The notes: a model not told the origin generated them from the letters alone. Shown: positions 22,787 through 34,965, counted from the stretch's first letter. The stretch is DNA of 64,000 bases from Podarcis raffonei (GCF_027172205.1 NC_070614.1:30814501-30878500); one strand, 5' to 3'. A program made the numbers and translations.

Positions 22787-22898
22787 CAGTGCTATTTTTC
22801 TAAAAAAGAGGTGCTGGAACTTACCCTGAACACCTCCCTTGTTCTTTTATAATGGCAACAGCGCCCACATGGTGAGTTCTGGCTGAAAAAAAGTCCTG
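22787..22898. mobile_element. hAT-type MITE with paralogous empty site
   Basis: CAGTGCTATTTTTCT to CTGAAAAAAAGTCCTG, related to the elements at 353 and 9351. The psi locus keeps the empty site at about 33043 (GCTCAGGAC), so it entered after C and psi separated. Confidence 0.65.
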
Positions 22899-23038
22899 TT
22901 CAGGAATAACAGTATTTATTCTTCAGGTTTCAGGTGTATTGCATACAGATGAGTATTCAGATCAGCCATTGAAAAAATGGAGTTGTCAGTAGAAACATGA
23001 TAAAGTAAGTCTAGTGAAGGTTTGTCCTTACAATTAGG

Positions 23039-23253
23039 ATGGAGACCTTTGTGATGTTGCTGCTGGCACAACTTCCTCACATGTGCAAGGCTCACATTGT
23101 GAAGTGTCATGTTCATGATCCACACCCTCCGCTTCACAAGTATCACCAGTCAGGGGAGCTCATTCTAGGTGGCATAGCTTCTCACAACTTCATCGTCTCC
23201 AAAGAATTATCCTTCACTGAAGAACCCCCACCAGCATTGGTTGAAGAACTTAT
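23039..23253 (+). CDS. Gene C exon 1 (signal peptide)
   Basis: The ATG follows AATTAGG. It encodes [18 protein letters not shown] and then [18 protein letters not shown]. 215 nt, phase 2, ending before GTAAGG. The leader is less hydrophobic than in the other copies. Confidence 0.8.
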
Positions 23254-25289
23254 GTAAGGGATTTCCCTTCATTTTTTAAATCAGTCTTAGATCTGCATTT
23301 CATTATGATGACTTATGGGTTAGGACTGTGGAAAAAGCTTCAGGTCTGAGGAAGGTTGTTCCAGGGGCAGGGAGGAAGCTCCTTGTTTTCTAGAGCAAAC
23401 ACACACACACACTGTGGACCTAATTAGATATGCTAGGGATGTTTTGTGTCTTATTTCAACCAGGCACCTGTAACCAGCAAAGCTTTTATCTCTGTCTCCT
23501 GCTATCTTTGCAGGTGAGTATGATAGTCTTGCACACCTGGTATATTATTTAAAAGCTAATTCCCAATTATACTACCATTTCAGTTGGAAGACCATAAGTA
23601 GGAGGTGAGCACAATAGAACAGTAGGAATCAATCTGGCCCCTGTGAGCACAGGGTACTGGAAAAGATGGACCTGTGGTCTGATTCAGAACTGCTTTTCTT
23701 AACCTGCTATACTTATGGAACATCTTGCTCATGATTCCCAGCTACTGGTTATATATCTATCATTATAAAAAGTCATTGATCACCCTATACTTCATGAATG
23801 TTTCTGATTCCATCTCACAGATGGCAAAATCTCAGGTTAAAGCCCTCATTCTGCTCCCCTCCTTCTATAAAATACAGCAGGTGTTACTTTACTCATCTTT
23901 ATTTATTCGTTCATTCATAATTTTGGTACCCTAATTGCCATCTTTCAAAATATCAAGGAAGAGTTGCTTGTTTTCAGATGTGACTAAGAAAGTATTATGT
24001 AGAAATTGTTCACCTGAGAGTCGCCACTATCTTCCTTCAAATCTGATTCCTGATGATAAGCAAGGAAACAAAAAAAGCTCATTGTCTCCTTGTTTGGTGT
24101 GATTTCATTGTTTTCTACATCTCTGATTTGTTCAGAAGATCTTCATAAGGCACTCGGTACCAAAGACATTTAATTTAGAATAAGAATATAACTGGAATAA
24201 ATGTACAGTGTTACCTCGGGGTAAGTACTTAATTTATTCTGGAGGTCTGTTCTTAACCTGAAACTGTTCTTAACCTGAAGCACCACTTTAGCTAATGGGG
24301 CCTCCTTCTGCTGCCACTGTGCCGCCGCTGCACGATTTCTCTTCTCATCCTGAAGCAAAGTTCTTAACCTGAGGTAATATTTCTGGGTTAGCGGAGTCTG
24401 TAACCTGAAGCATATGTAACCTGAACCGTATGTAACCCGAGGTACCACTGTATATTTGTTAGAGTTAAATACTAAACAGCACCTCTTATTGTGTTTAGAT
24501 TATATGTTTTTATATAACACTTTAAATTTTGAAGGTCATTACCAAGAAAATGTCATTTTGAAGAAAAGTCATGCTGTGCAATATTTTTTTTTATTTAGTT
24601 ATAAAAATGTTTATATACCACTGTGTCATAAAAATATACATCAAAGTAGGTTACAGCTATAAAACATAAAACTGTACAATAAAGGCTAGCATACAGTTCT
24701 GAAGATGAACACTGATGCTGTTTAGTTCTGTCATCTCTGCACATATAGGTATAGGCAATATCATTTCCTAAAGTTTATCACTCTGGTAGCTTCACCTTTG
24801 TGTAGACCATGTTATGCGAAAGATTACATCAAGGAATGTATTGTGTTGACACCTGCCATCTTGGGAGACAGTGGAAGAGTGTGCCATGAAGAAAGAAGTT
24901 GTGTAAATACTAAAATATATAACAATATTTAAAGAAGCTTACACGTAACATACTTGTATTTTTTAGAAGCTTAACAGAATGTAATTCTTGTTCTAGAGTA
25001 GTGCCGAAGCATTACCAACACATCCTAGCCTTGGCATTCGCAGTGAAGGAGATCAATGAAAACCTCCACCTCTTACCCAATGTTACCTTGGGCTTCCACA
25101 TCTATGACAGCTATTTCAATGTAAAGTGGACCTATCATGCCACAATGCTCCTGTTATCCACACCAAACAGATTTCCCCCCAACTACAAATGTGGCAATCA
25201 GGATGACCTGATAGCAGTTATTGGTGGGTTGGACTCTCCAGTCTCTCTTCATGTGGCAACAATCTTGGATCAATATAAAATTCCACAGG

Positions 25290-25330
<41 letters not shown>

Positions 25331-28300
25331 ATGCAGTTTTGAACATCTTTCATACCTGCTTTATCCTTCCAGATTCCATTTCATTGTTTAGTGACATAAA
25401 TGTGTAAAATGAAGGTAATGGGGTAGATCTAATGAGGTAGATCTTTTCTGTACCTTTCATGTCCAGATCAGGAGAAACAGCCATTAGGGTTTCTTCATTT
25501 TTTGTTTGGTTGTTCATAAATGGGAATCCATAAAAGGCTGAGCTGAGATTCATGAAGATATTCTTCTGGGTACTTGTGCAGATTAAACAGAAGAACAAAA
25601 GATCTACAGCATCTGGCTAAATTTGGATGAGTGAAATTCAGTGTTTTAATTTATTCTCCTTTTTGCCATCTGTTATACACATTATTGTGCCAGGATAGGA
25701 GAGGAGCCATATATATATGTTGAAGTTCTTATTCTAGACTGGACCACATGTAGGAAGGTGACCCATTTTCAAAAGTATGTAGATCCTGATTTTCATTGAA
25801 CTGAGCAAGAAGCTCCATACTTGAGTAACTTGAATACAGGTAAGGCTAGGTGGTGAGAAATGTGTGCTGTTCAAAGTAATTATACATTATTTATGTATTG
25901 CGTTTATTTACTATTTATTTATTTCCACTTATTAATCCTTTCCTATGAAACACCTCAAAGTCATCTAACAATAAAAATATTCAACAATTAAATCATGTAT
26001 GTACAGTAGGTTCCACATATAAAAAGAAAACTAAAATCATTTCACACATAAAAACAATTTAAAATCCAACATGGATAAAGATAGAGATAAACATCTCCAC
26101 TTAAAAGGCTGATTGAAAATAGAAAATTTCCAGTAGGTGCCAAACAGATAACAATGATGCCACCTATCTGATATATAATGGGAAGAAGCTAGGTCATGAA
26201 AATAAACATATCAGGTGTCAAAAGCCAGGGTAAAATAATGTGTCTTCAGCTCTCAGTGTAAACTACATACTGAATTTGCCAGGTGTACCTCTGTGGGGAG
26301 GGAGACCCACAACTTAGGGGCTACCAAAGAGAATGTCCTTTCCCATGCCACCAGTCCCAGGTATTTGAGATGGTAGAACAAGCAAGATGGACCACACTGC
26401 CAATCTTAATAGCCAAGTGGGACTGTAGGGAAGGAGGCAGTTTTTATAATATTTGGGGTCTTAGACATTTATGGCTTTAAATATTAGCTTGAGCACCTTA
26501 AATAGAACCAAGAAATGAATGGGCAATAAGCAAACAAACTTAATTTATATTGACAATTGTGTTGTATTGTGTTTAAAACAAGTTTGTGGTTAAAGTTGGG
26601 AGACAAGGATGGTCCCTCAGCCAGTTCTACTCAGCTTCCCTCTGCAAGGTGGACATGCTAGCCACCATTTGATCAGTATAAGACCCCTCTTTGTAGCATG
26701 AAAATAACAACATTCACTTGCTTGCCAGGTTGTTGTAATTTCTGCTTGAATAGTGTATGTGCTGAACTTTGGACATTCATATTTCTCAATATTGTTGTTA
26801 CTATTATCATCACACACCCCTCCATTCCATATCTCTCTTTAGTTAATATATGGTCCTGCTCCAGTGAGGCATGACAAAGCCTCAGGCCTTTTGTTCTACC
26901 AGCTGGTCCCTGAGGAAGCCCTTCAGTATGAAGGGATTCTCTCTTTGCTTCTGCATTTCTGGTGGACATGGATTGGGATAATTGTGATGGATAATGACAG
27001 TGGAGAAAGATTTCTGCAAAGTGTGCTTCCAGTGTTCTCCCAGAATGGCATCTGTTTTGCCTTCATAGAGAGATTACCCATGTTGTCCTTTGTCACTGAA
27101 ATGGGAAGCATGATGGAAGATGGGGCAACAATACATGATAAAATCATGGACTCTCAAACAAATGTGTTGGTGGCTTCTGGAGAATCCTATACTTTGGTTT
27201 TTTTGAGATGGTTGCCATATTTGTCAAATCTAGATGTGTCTAAAAAACCTAAAGGCAAAGTATGGATAATGACAGCCCAGATGGAGCTTGTCTCATTTGT
27301 CTATCAGAGGACTTGGGAGACACAAATGCTGCACGGTGCTCTGTCCTTCACATTTCACTCCAATAATCTATCAGGATTTAAAACTTTCATTGACAGCAGA
27401 AGCCCTTCCAGCACAAAAGGTGATGGTTTTATCAGGCACTTCTGGGAACAGGCCTTTGACTGTATATTCCAAAATACCACTGTTGACGAGGTGCAAGGGA
27501 ACATTTGCACAGGGGATGAAAAGCTGGAGAGCCTTCCTGGCACTTATTTTGAAATGAGCATGACTGGCCACAGCTACAGTATCTATAATGCTGTCTATGT
27601 CATGGCACATACTCTACAAACTGTGTCTTCATCTCGACTTAAAAAGAGGGCAAAGGTGGATAGAGGAAGATGGACAGTTCAGACTCAAGATTTGTGGCAG
27701 GTAATGGGTTGATGTTTTATCCAACATTGTATTTTATCCTGTGTGTTAAGAAAGACCCCAAAGAACCTTTTTCATCTTGGCATTTACATCTCCCTTCCTC
27801 TTACCATGAAATGGAAAATAGTTTTTTCTGCCTTTATCTGTGGAGACTGATGTAATTTTGTTGATCTGTCTTCCTCCACTCAAAACCCACCCATGCCATC
27901 ACTGAACTGATGGTATTGAATTTAGTCTGAAAGATGCCACTAAAGAAGGTTCTAAACTCTTGCCTTTTCTTTCCATTCTAGCTGCATCATTTTCTGAGAA
28001 GCATTTCATTTAACAACAGTGCTGGGGACATGATTTCTTTTGACGAGAATGGGGTGCTTGTTGCTGGATTTGATATTATCAACTGGATTATTTTCTCCAA
28101 CCAATCCTTTCAGGGGATGAAGGTTGGGACAGTGGATCCCCAGGGTTCTTCCGACCAACTATTCACCATCAATGAAGATGCTGTGACATGGCATACATGG
28201 TTTAACCAGGTAGAATCTAATTGTATGGAATCTAGATTGACTTCCAGGTTTGAATGAGCACTGACACTGTGTTCTGATATGTAAAATGATTTTTAGTGGA

Positions 28301-30303
28301 CAATGAATGACTGCTCTAAAATAGAGTGTGTTAACCGAGAAGGTTAAAAAACCCCACAGAAATATATAAAATACAGTGGTACCTCGGGTTAGGTGGTTAA
28401 TTCGTTCCAGAGGTCCGTACTTAACTTGAAACTGTTCTTAATCTGAAGCACCACTTTAGCTAATGGGGCCTCCTGCTGCTGCCGTGCCGCTGGAGCACGA
28501 TTTCTGTTCTCATCCTGAAGCAAGGTTCTTAACCTGAAGCACTATTTCTGGGTTAGGGAAGTCTGTAACCTGAACCGTATGTAACCTGAAGCGTATGTAA
28601 CCCGAGGTAGCACTGTACTGTATTAAATTATCTTCCAAAGGTTCCGCTCTTTTGATATTATTGAATGAGGAATTTCAATCAATTCTGCCTTGCTATGAAG
28701 AAATAGCAACAGTGGATAATTTAAAAGAAAACAGGAAACAAGTCAACCATTACCAATATGATGATGTAGAAAAATGTGGGAAAACATCACTATAGTAACA
28801 TTTAAAAAGGGCCCAGTATAAGGCTTCCAAGCTCCTCATTCTCACTCTGTTCTTTTTGTTTTATGGATTCAGCACAAAATATTTCTTATTCTACTGATTA
28901 TTGCTATACTGTATCCTTTATGACTTAGGTAAGGCCCATTTCTGTGTGCAGTGAAAGCTGCAATCCTGGCTCTAGCAAGAAAGTGAAGGAGGGGGAGTCA
29001 TTTTGCTGCTATGATTGCATCCCATGTCCTCAAGGGAAGATTTCAGACCAGAAAGGTAAGAAATGAATTATATAGAACTATCATTTATACTGCTTCAAAG
29101 AATTGTTATTGAATATACTGTTTATATTGCTTATGGTACAGTACCACTCCCAACGAAAATGGGAGCACCATAGCCACACCTTGGCTCCCCTAAAAAAGAA
29201 GACTCAGTAGTATATTCCCAGGGGAGGAGTGGGCAATGACAGACTGGTCTACATGAGCCAATACTGAGAGGGAGTTTGCCACAAAATATTAGGTAGCTGC
29301 TCCCATGGGTGTCTCACTTCACCCCCAATTCTTGCATCCTCCCTTACTCGGCAATATGTACTGTTCAGATTTTGTGAGAGAAAGTCAATAACTTTTCATT
29401 TCAGACATGAATGATTGCTACAAATGCATGGAGCAAAGCTATCCAAACAAAGAACAGGATTTCTGTCTTCACAAGATTGTCATCTTCTTGTCTTATGAAG
29501 AACCTTTGGGGATAGGCTTGGCCTGTTGCGCTCTTTCCTTTGCTTTGACCACCGCTCTGGTGCTAGGAACATTTATGAAGCACCACAACACTCCCATTGT
29601 CAAAGCAAATAACAGGGACCTCACCTACACTCTCCTCTCCTCCCTTCTGCTCTGCTTCCTTTGCGTTTTGCTATTCATTGGACAGCCTAAGAAGGTGGTG
29701 TGTCTTCGACAGATTGCTTTTGGCATCATCTTCTCATTGGCTGTTTCTTGTGTGCTGGCAAAAACCATCACTGTGGTTCTGGCTTTCATGGCCAACAAAC
29801 CAGGATCAAGGATGCAGAAGTGGGTGGGGAAGAAGTTGGCCAACACCATTGTTTTCTCCTGCTCCTTTATTCAAGCAGCCATTTGTACTGTGTGGCTGGC
29901 TACCACTCCCCCTTTCCCAGACATTGACACAAAATCACTTACTGAAGAAATTGTACTAGAATGCAATGAAGGATCTGTACCTATGTTTTATTGTGTCTTG
30001 GGCTACATGGGCTTGCTGGCCACTATCAGTTTCACTGTAGCTTTCCTTGCCAGGAAGTTACCTGACAGTTTCAATGAAGCCAAGTTCATCACTTTCAGCA
30101 TGTTGGTCTTCTGCAGTGTTTGGTTGTCATTTATTCCAGCTTATCTGAGTTCCAAGGGAAAATACATGGTTGCTGTGGAGAGTTTTTCTATTTTAGCCTC
30201 CAGTGCTGGTTTGTTGGGTTGCATATTTTCCCCAAAATGTTACATTCTTTTGTTGAGGCCTGAGCTGAACAAGAGGGAACAACTAATAAAAAGAGGTTAT
30301 TGA
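23039..30303 (+). CDS. V2R gene C, complete
   Basis: Six-exon type-2 vomeronasal receptor of 872 residues. Exons: 23039-23253, 24997-25288, 26843-27700, 27982-28209, 28929-29055 and 29405-30303. The domain plan is as in gene B. Exon 1 lacks one codon between the leader and the first Cys (PHMCKA, PHMACKA in B). Exon 3 is one codon shorter than in B, D and E. The helix domain shares the one-residue deletion CLRQ with B. Introns are short, about 7.3 kb in total span. Intron 4 carries a TA-flanked MITE (28372-28617) absent from B. The donor of exon 2 is weak and runs directly into a TG repeat, so splicing there may be inefficient. Apart from that, all signals and frames look functional. C is the likely donor of the 3' half of B. 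Confidence 0.88.
24204..24452. mobile_element. TA-target MITE, CAGTGGTACC family
   Basis: TACAGTGTTACCTCGGGGTA to TAACCCGAGGTACCACTGTA. Intron 1 of gene C. Confidence 0.82.
24997..25288 (+). CDS. Gene C exon 2 (flytrap lobe 1)
   Basis: 292 nt after TTCTAG, encoding [20 protein letters not shown] and [15 protein letters not shown]. It ends at YKIPQ before GTAGTGTG, a poor donor merged with a TG repeat. Confidence 0.86.
25289..25326. repeat. TG repeat overlapping the donor of gene C exon 2
   Basis: GTAGTG followed by about 17 TG units starts at the first intron base. Gene B has GTAAGTTTGTGTG here, so the repeat probably grew from a short TG run. Confidence 0.85.
25905..26400. repeat. Old interspersed repeat in gene C intron 2
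   Basis: TTATTTATTTCCACTTATTA, then an A-rich stretch, then GTGGGGAGGGAGACCCACAA. It looks like an old L2/CR1-type or SINE copy, family not certain. Confidence 0.35.
26843..27700 (+). CDS. Gene C exon 3 (flytrap core)
   Basis: 858 nt, 286 codons, phase 0 to 0, TTTAG to GTAATG. It begins [15 protein letters not shown] and includes [18 protein letters not shown] and [14 protein letters not shown]. Intact. Confidence 0.92.
27982..28209 (+). CDS. Gene C exon 4
   Basis: 228 nt, phase 0 to 0, TCTAG to [23 protein letters not shown] to WHTWFNQ. It is the apparent source of the complete exon 4 in gene B. Confidence 0.88.
28372..28617. mobile_element. TA-target MITE, CAGTGGTACC family
   Basis: TACAGTGGTACCTCGGGTTA to CCCGAGGTAGCACTGTA in intron 4 of gene C. 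The aligned intron of gene B (about 18520) lacks it. Confidence 0.85.
28929..29055 (+). CDS. Gene C exon 5 (NCD3G linker)
   Basis: 127 nt, CTTAG to GTAAG. It encodes [12 protein letters not shown] and [13 protein letters not shown] and is practically identical to gene B exon 5. Confidence 0.88.
29405..30303 (+). CDS. Gene C exon 6 (seven-helix domain)
   Basis: Starts after TTTCAG and is open to TGA at 30303. It has seven helices, [11 protein letters not shown] in helix 6 and [13 protein letters not shown]. The product ends REQLIKRGY. Confidence 0.93.
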
Positions 30304-30951
30304 AGCATTTAAGTATCTGCATGTTTGGCTATAGTTTGTGTGCTGGATATTTGGAACTGTTCTCCTACATAGCTCTTCATCATAGTTTTATAATTCCTGT
30401 GTCTAGCATGATGGTGGTTGCTCGCACTAAGATGTTCCCCACATCCCCAAACCTCTTGTTTCCACTGAGAAGAAAAGTCCCCCCCCCCCAGAATATTTGA
30501 GGTTAATCTCTTGATCTCCCTATCTTCAAGGAAGACCATAATAAGCAAAACTTACATCTTTGCTATCATTAATCACCTCATAATAATCTGCCGACTAAGA
30601 GTTGGCAATCGAGAACAAGCCAGCCATCTTTTTTCCTGGAGGTCAGTATCCCACATTTTCCGATTAAATAGCATTTGAAAGGTCTGTTTCTTTTCATGCT
30701 GAAGACCATGGTTTTGTATTCCTGGGGTCTTTTTCATTTTTTATGGATGGAAATACACTCCATGCATTTGTTCTGTCCTGTTTTCACATTAATTTGATTT
30801 TTAAAATACGCACAGAATAGCATTTTTAATATACATATGCACATGTTTTTTTAAAAAAAAATATTTAAAGAAAGACCAAAACTCCTTGCTGGGCTTTGGA
30901 ATAATAGTAATATAAGCATGGTTGAATAGTGTTGAGCTGATTCCTTCTCTA

Positions 30952-32730
30952 AATATCTCCAGATAAAACACTTACTAACCACCATCTATGGACCAGCAGC
31001 TTTTACAGCCTCAGAGACCCCAGAGATATTGAAGTAGTCAAACCACTTACATCTGTAACCAATAAAGTTGTGGTCTGTTTTAGCTCATTAACCTAAATGC
31101 TCATGTCAGTGTGTGTTTAGGGACAATAGGGAACTGCAGGGCATGGGCCCTTGGCACGCAAGACCACTCAACTTTCACGGTGGGAGGTGTTATGGCTGGG
31201 CATCAGGGCGCTTGTGGTGATCTGGCTCAGGGGCAGGGGATTGATGCCCCCTCATGTCAACCCCCAGCCACGTCACACCCACCTGGCCAATCAATGCTGG
31301 AGAAGGGCATGGCCATGGGTGTTTTAAACTGCAGCACTGCCAGGGGACTTCCCTCTCTCACCTCCTCATTGGATCTCCCAACCCACCCATCCTCTTTTTA
31401 AGCTTTTGTATGACACAATCTTGCTATGGACAAATGTCGGCCACCTTATTGTTGGGGCCGGAAGGAATTTTTCCACTTAGCGAATTAGCAGCTGCCATTT
31501 GGTTTTCGCCTACCACAACAGGTTAGGCATTGAGTAAGCCTTTGTTTAATGGAGGAGAGGTTGTATCCTCCACCTGACCCACCTCTATAAGGGCAATCTG
31601 TTAACAGGATCCAGGGGTGTGGATCTTGTCTGAAGCCCAGGCGTGGGCTACGGCCATGCCATGACCCCAACCGGGATCCCTTGTGGTGTCTCTATTTGGT
31701 GTAAGTCATAGGGCTCCCCCTATTGGTAGCTTACCCTTAGCTGGACTCCCTGCAGACAGGTGGGAGTCAAGATACTGCCTGGCTTCACCCTAAGCCCAAC
31801 CACTCCCATCTGTAACCAATAAAGTTGTGGTCTGTTTTAGCCTATTAACCTAAATATTCGCATCTCTGTGTTTATTAATCAATAGGCAATTGAGGGGCAT
31901 GGGGTCTTGGCACGCAAATGCTCACTGCCAATATCTCCAGATAAAACACTTGCCAACCACCATCTATGGATCAGCAGCTTCTACAGCCTCAGAGACCCCA
32001 GAGATATTGAAGTAGCTGATTAATTCTTGTGCAACAAAAAACCCAACCATCAACATATATAAATCTTTGTTACTAGCAAACCAATTTGATATACAGGTAT
32101 TGAGGGAGGAATGAAATAAAGAATTAGAGATCTCTGTTTCGACCACACAGTGGGAAACTGTTTTAAGTGCTATAACAAGGGCATCTCAGGACCTTAAATT
32201 GAGGCTCATACAACAAAAAATAGCATTCAGAATATACTGGACCCCATTATGTTTGTCTAAAAAAAGGGCTATCTAGGGTATCTAACTGTTGAAGATGCAA
32301 TAGGGATAATGCTTCTCTAAAACATATGTTTTTTCATTGTCCTATACTGAGAGATTGTTGGCAGAAGGTAACTGAAACTATCAACAGAACCGTACGGAAC
32401 AACCTAACATTTACAGAGCAAAATATCTTTTTGAATTATATGTCCAGCATATGAAATCTTACAAAAGGACAATATGAGTGGACTCTCCATGCTCTTACCA
32501 CAGCAAAAAGACTGATACCGATGAATTGGAAAAATAAAAATCCATACAATTGGATGGAAGACTTTTACAAACTCAAAACATGTGAACAACTTGCATATAA
32601 ACACAGACTTGCCATGGACAAACTCAATTATATTTGGAATCCATCCTTACAAATACTGTATAATAGGTTAAGGTCTGGTGAAGTACAATAACAACTTTGT
32701 AAAGTAAAAAAGAGAGAAATAAATAAAGAC
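30952..32730 (+). mobile_element. LINE ORF2 3' part, split by an LTR-like fossil
   Basis: ISPDKTL, HHLWTSSFYSLRDPRDIEV is read at 30952 and again at 31930. Downstream, about 32300-32700 gives CNRDNASLKHMFFHCPILRD and WKNKNPYNWMEDFYKL, the zinc-knuckle end of an L1/Tx1-like ORF2, then an A-rich AAATAAATAAA tail. Several frame breaks. Confidence 0.6.
31038..31929 (+). mobile_element. LTR-retroelement-like fossil (non-autonomous)
   Basis: Its two ends share a direct repeat of about 110 bases (31050-31161 and 31807-31917) with ATCTGTAACCAATAAAGTTG, a polyadenylation-like signal, ending TTGGCACGCAA. There is no coding capacity. The family is unnamed and it looks broken and old. It lies inside a LINE. 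Confidence 0.45.
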
Positions 32731-32850
32731 CAAAACTCAACTGGACCATTCAGGAAGGGCAAAAAACTAATGGAAAGCTAAGCTCTGAGCTGCACATCAG
32801 ATCAAAATTACAAGGCAGAAAATGAAACAAAGGAAAACTCATGTCCAGGT

Positions 32851-32891
32851 GTGACAAACATAATTTTTTGAAAGCTTCTGCAATTCCTCAG
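32851..32891 (+). promoter_or_regulatory. Shared V2R upstream block, psi copy
   Basis: GTGACAAACA followed by TTCTGCAATTCCTCAG, about 305 bases before psi exon 1. The dead locus still keeps the block. Confidence 0.38.
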
Positions 32892-33196
32892 GGGAAACTC
32901 CAACCTTGACTTTGCAATTATTTTCCTTTGTTATTATAAAGTAGACTGTAATTAATTCTGCCACATGCAAAACCACCTTACAATTTTTAGTGTTGGAGAC
33001 AGTGAAGTATTTTATATAAGTGCCATGTTCAAAATATGGCTCAGGACTAACAAAATCTTATTCTTCAGGTTTAAGGTTTATTTCAGACTGACAAGTATTC
33101 AATACCTGCCTTTGAAACTATGGACAATACATTAAGGGAGGTGTCAGTGGAAACACAATATAATAAGTCTTGTGGAGATTTCTCCTTACACTCAGG

Positions 33197-34045
33197 ATGG
33201 TGGCATTTGTGGTGTTGCTGCTGGCACTGCTTCCTGAAATGACATGCAAGACTCACATTGTGAAGTGTCATGTCCATGATCCACACCCTCCACTTCACAA
33301 GTATCACCAGTCAGGAGACCTCATCCTTGGTGGCCTAGCTTCTCAGATCTTCATAATCTCCAAACAATTATCCTTCACTGAAGAACCTCCACCAGCATTG
33401 TTTGAAGAACTTATGTAAGGGATTTACCTACTTTTTGTGAACAGTCTAATACCGGCATCCTCATAATGGTGGCTTTGGGGTTTGACTGTTGAAGAAAGCT
33501 TCAGGGAAATAAAGGTATGGGGAAGGGTGTGCCAGGACTAGGGAGGAGGTTCCCTGTTCTCTAGACCATGGACAAAGCATCATGACTCTGTGGGCCTAGG
33601 TAGATATGCTAGAGATGCCTTATTCCAACTAGGCAGCTGCTATCTATGCAGGTGAGTGTTGTAGTTTTGCACACATGGTAAATAATTTAACAGCTAATCT
33701 CCAATTTCAGTATCATCTCAGTGGGAAGCTGCTGAGGGTTTGAGACCCATCGACTACACTCACCTGGTTTAGCTGCAAAGAGATTTCCTGGGATGTGGTC
33801 ACGTTGGCATGGTGACAGCTTCTAGGAGCCACAAATGAGAACTGAGGGTAGGGTGGGAGCCAAAGGTGGACAAACTATCCCTGAAGCAGCATGACCTGTT
33901 CCCCACCAGAGGTCTTACCACTCCCTTATCAGCCCATACACCCTACCATACTGAGAAGCACAGTACCTATTATTAAGTACAAATATACTTCCTTTCTGCT
34001 TAGGGCAATTTAGGTTAAGGGTTATGAAAAAAAATGGCAATACTG

Positions 34046-34094
<49 letters not shown>

Positions 34095-34241
34095 TGCATT
34101 GGTGATCATTTTACAAAACATGGGAAACATGTGTGATGTGGAATGCAACTCTTGTTCTAGTGTAATAATTAATAATTACCATCACATCATGGCTTTGGCA
34201 TTTGCCGTGAAAGAGATCAATGAAAACCCTCAGAATCTCAG
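33197..34241 (+). pseudogene. Psi-V2R: exon 1 plus partial exon 2
   Basis: Exon 1 (33197-33414) is intact: MVAFVVLLLALLPEMTCKT, then [18 protein letters not shown], phase 2, GTAAGG donor. After a short intron with a TA repeat, exon 2 starts at 34161 (TTCTAG before it) and reads [20 protein letters not shown], then ENPQNL. It breaks off near 34241, about 80 of 292 nt. Exons 3-6 are absent. The following 34285-34910 resembles intron 1 of gene D (38812-39435), so sequence that should precede an exon 2 here follows one. The locus is therefore a junction of remnants of at least two V2R genes. Confidence 0.82.
34049..34092. repeat. TA microsatellite
   Basis: About 21 TA units between psi exon 1 and its exon 2 fragment. 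Confidence 0.9.
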
Positions 34242-34484
34242 TTTTAAATTGATATCAATTTCTCGCTTTTCTTTTCTTTTTTTTAGGTCAAGCAATTTTG
34301 TTGAATTTTCTTTTGGCCAAAAATGGGTATCTGAGCTAAATCCATTCACCCCTCTAGGAAATACCGTATGTCAAGCATTTTTGTTGACCTTTCTTTTGGC
34401 CAATACAGGGATGGTGCTTTCAACTTTAGAAAAGCAATATGCAAAATTTGGCCTTTGGGTCAGTAAACTGAGCAGAGATGGTTA

Positions 34485-34523
<39 letters not shown>
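34485..34523. repeat. CAT microsatellite
   Basis: About 13 CAT units in sequence that aligns with gene D intron 1, which has only a few CAT units at 39001. Confidence 0.88.
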
Positions 34524-34965
34524 GTATTTCATTACCTAGCATTCACTGTAAGGTCCCAGGGTGGGTTACAACATTTTAAAAAAATATATTAAAAAAATCA
34601 CAACACAACTTTAGAAAAGTAATATATGAAGTTTGGACTTTAATCTCATAATGAAATATTCTGGTATGATGTGCTACTTTTCAAATATTTATGTAATCAC
34701 TTAAAGCATAATCCAACACTGCCTTTGAGTTCAATAAGGCTTACTCCCAACTGAGTGACTAAGGGATTGCCACCTTCTTGAAGCCCAGACTTTGTACAGT
34801 TTTGAGGGATTCTATATTGATACACCTTAACAGAATGTTTTTGATCATAAGCTGAATAATGCTCCAGGTCATGAGTAACTTGAAATTACTTTATATACTA
34901 CATTGGTTAACTGTAATGTAATGTATTGCTTAATTGTTTCTTTTTTTAAATAAGACACCTTAGAT

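Larger units (their letters stand above)
20531..23038. other. Intergenic, B to C
   Basis: A gene B 3' flank with a candidate AATAAA, simple repeats at 22165 and 22374, the upstream block at 22591 and a MITE at 22787. About 21160-22020 shows nothing I can name. Confidence 0.6.
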
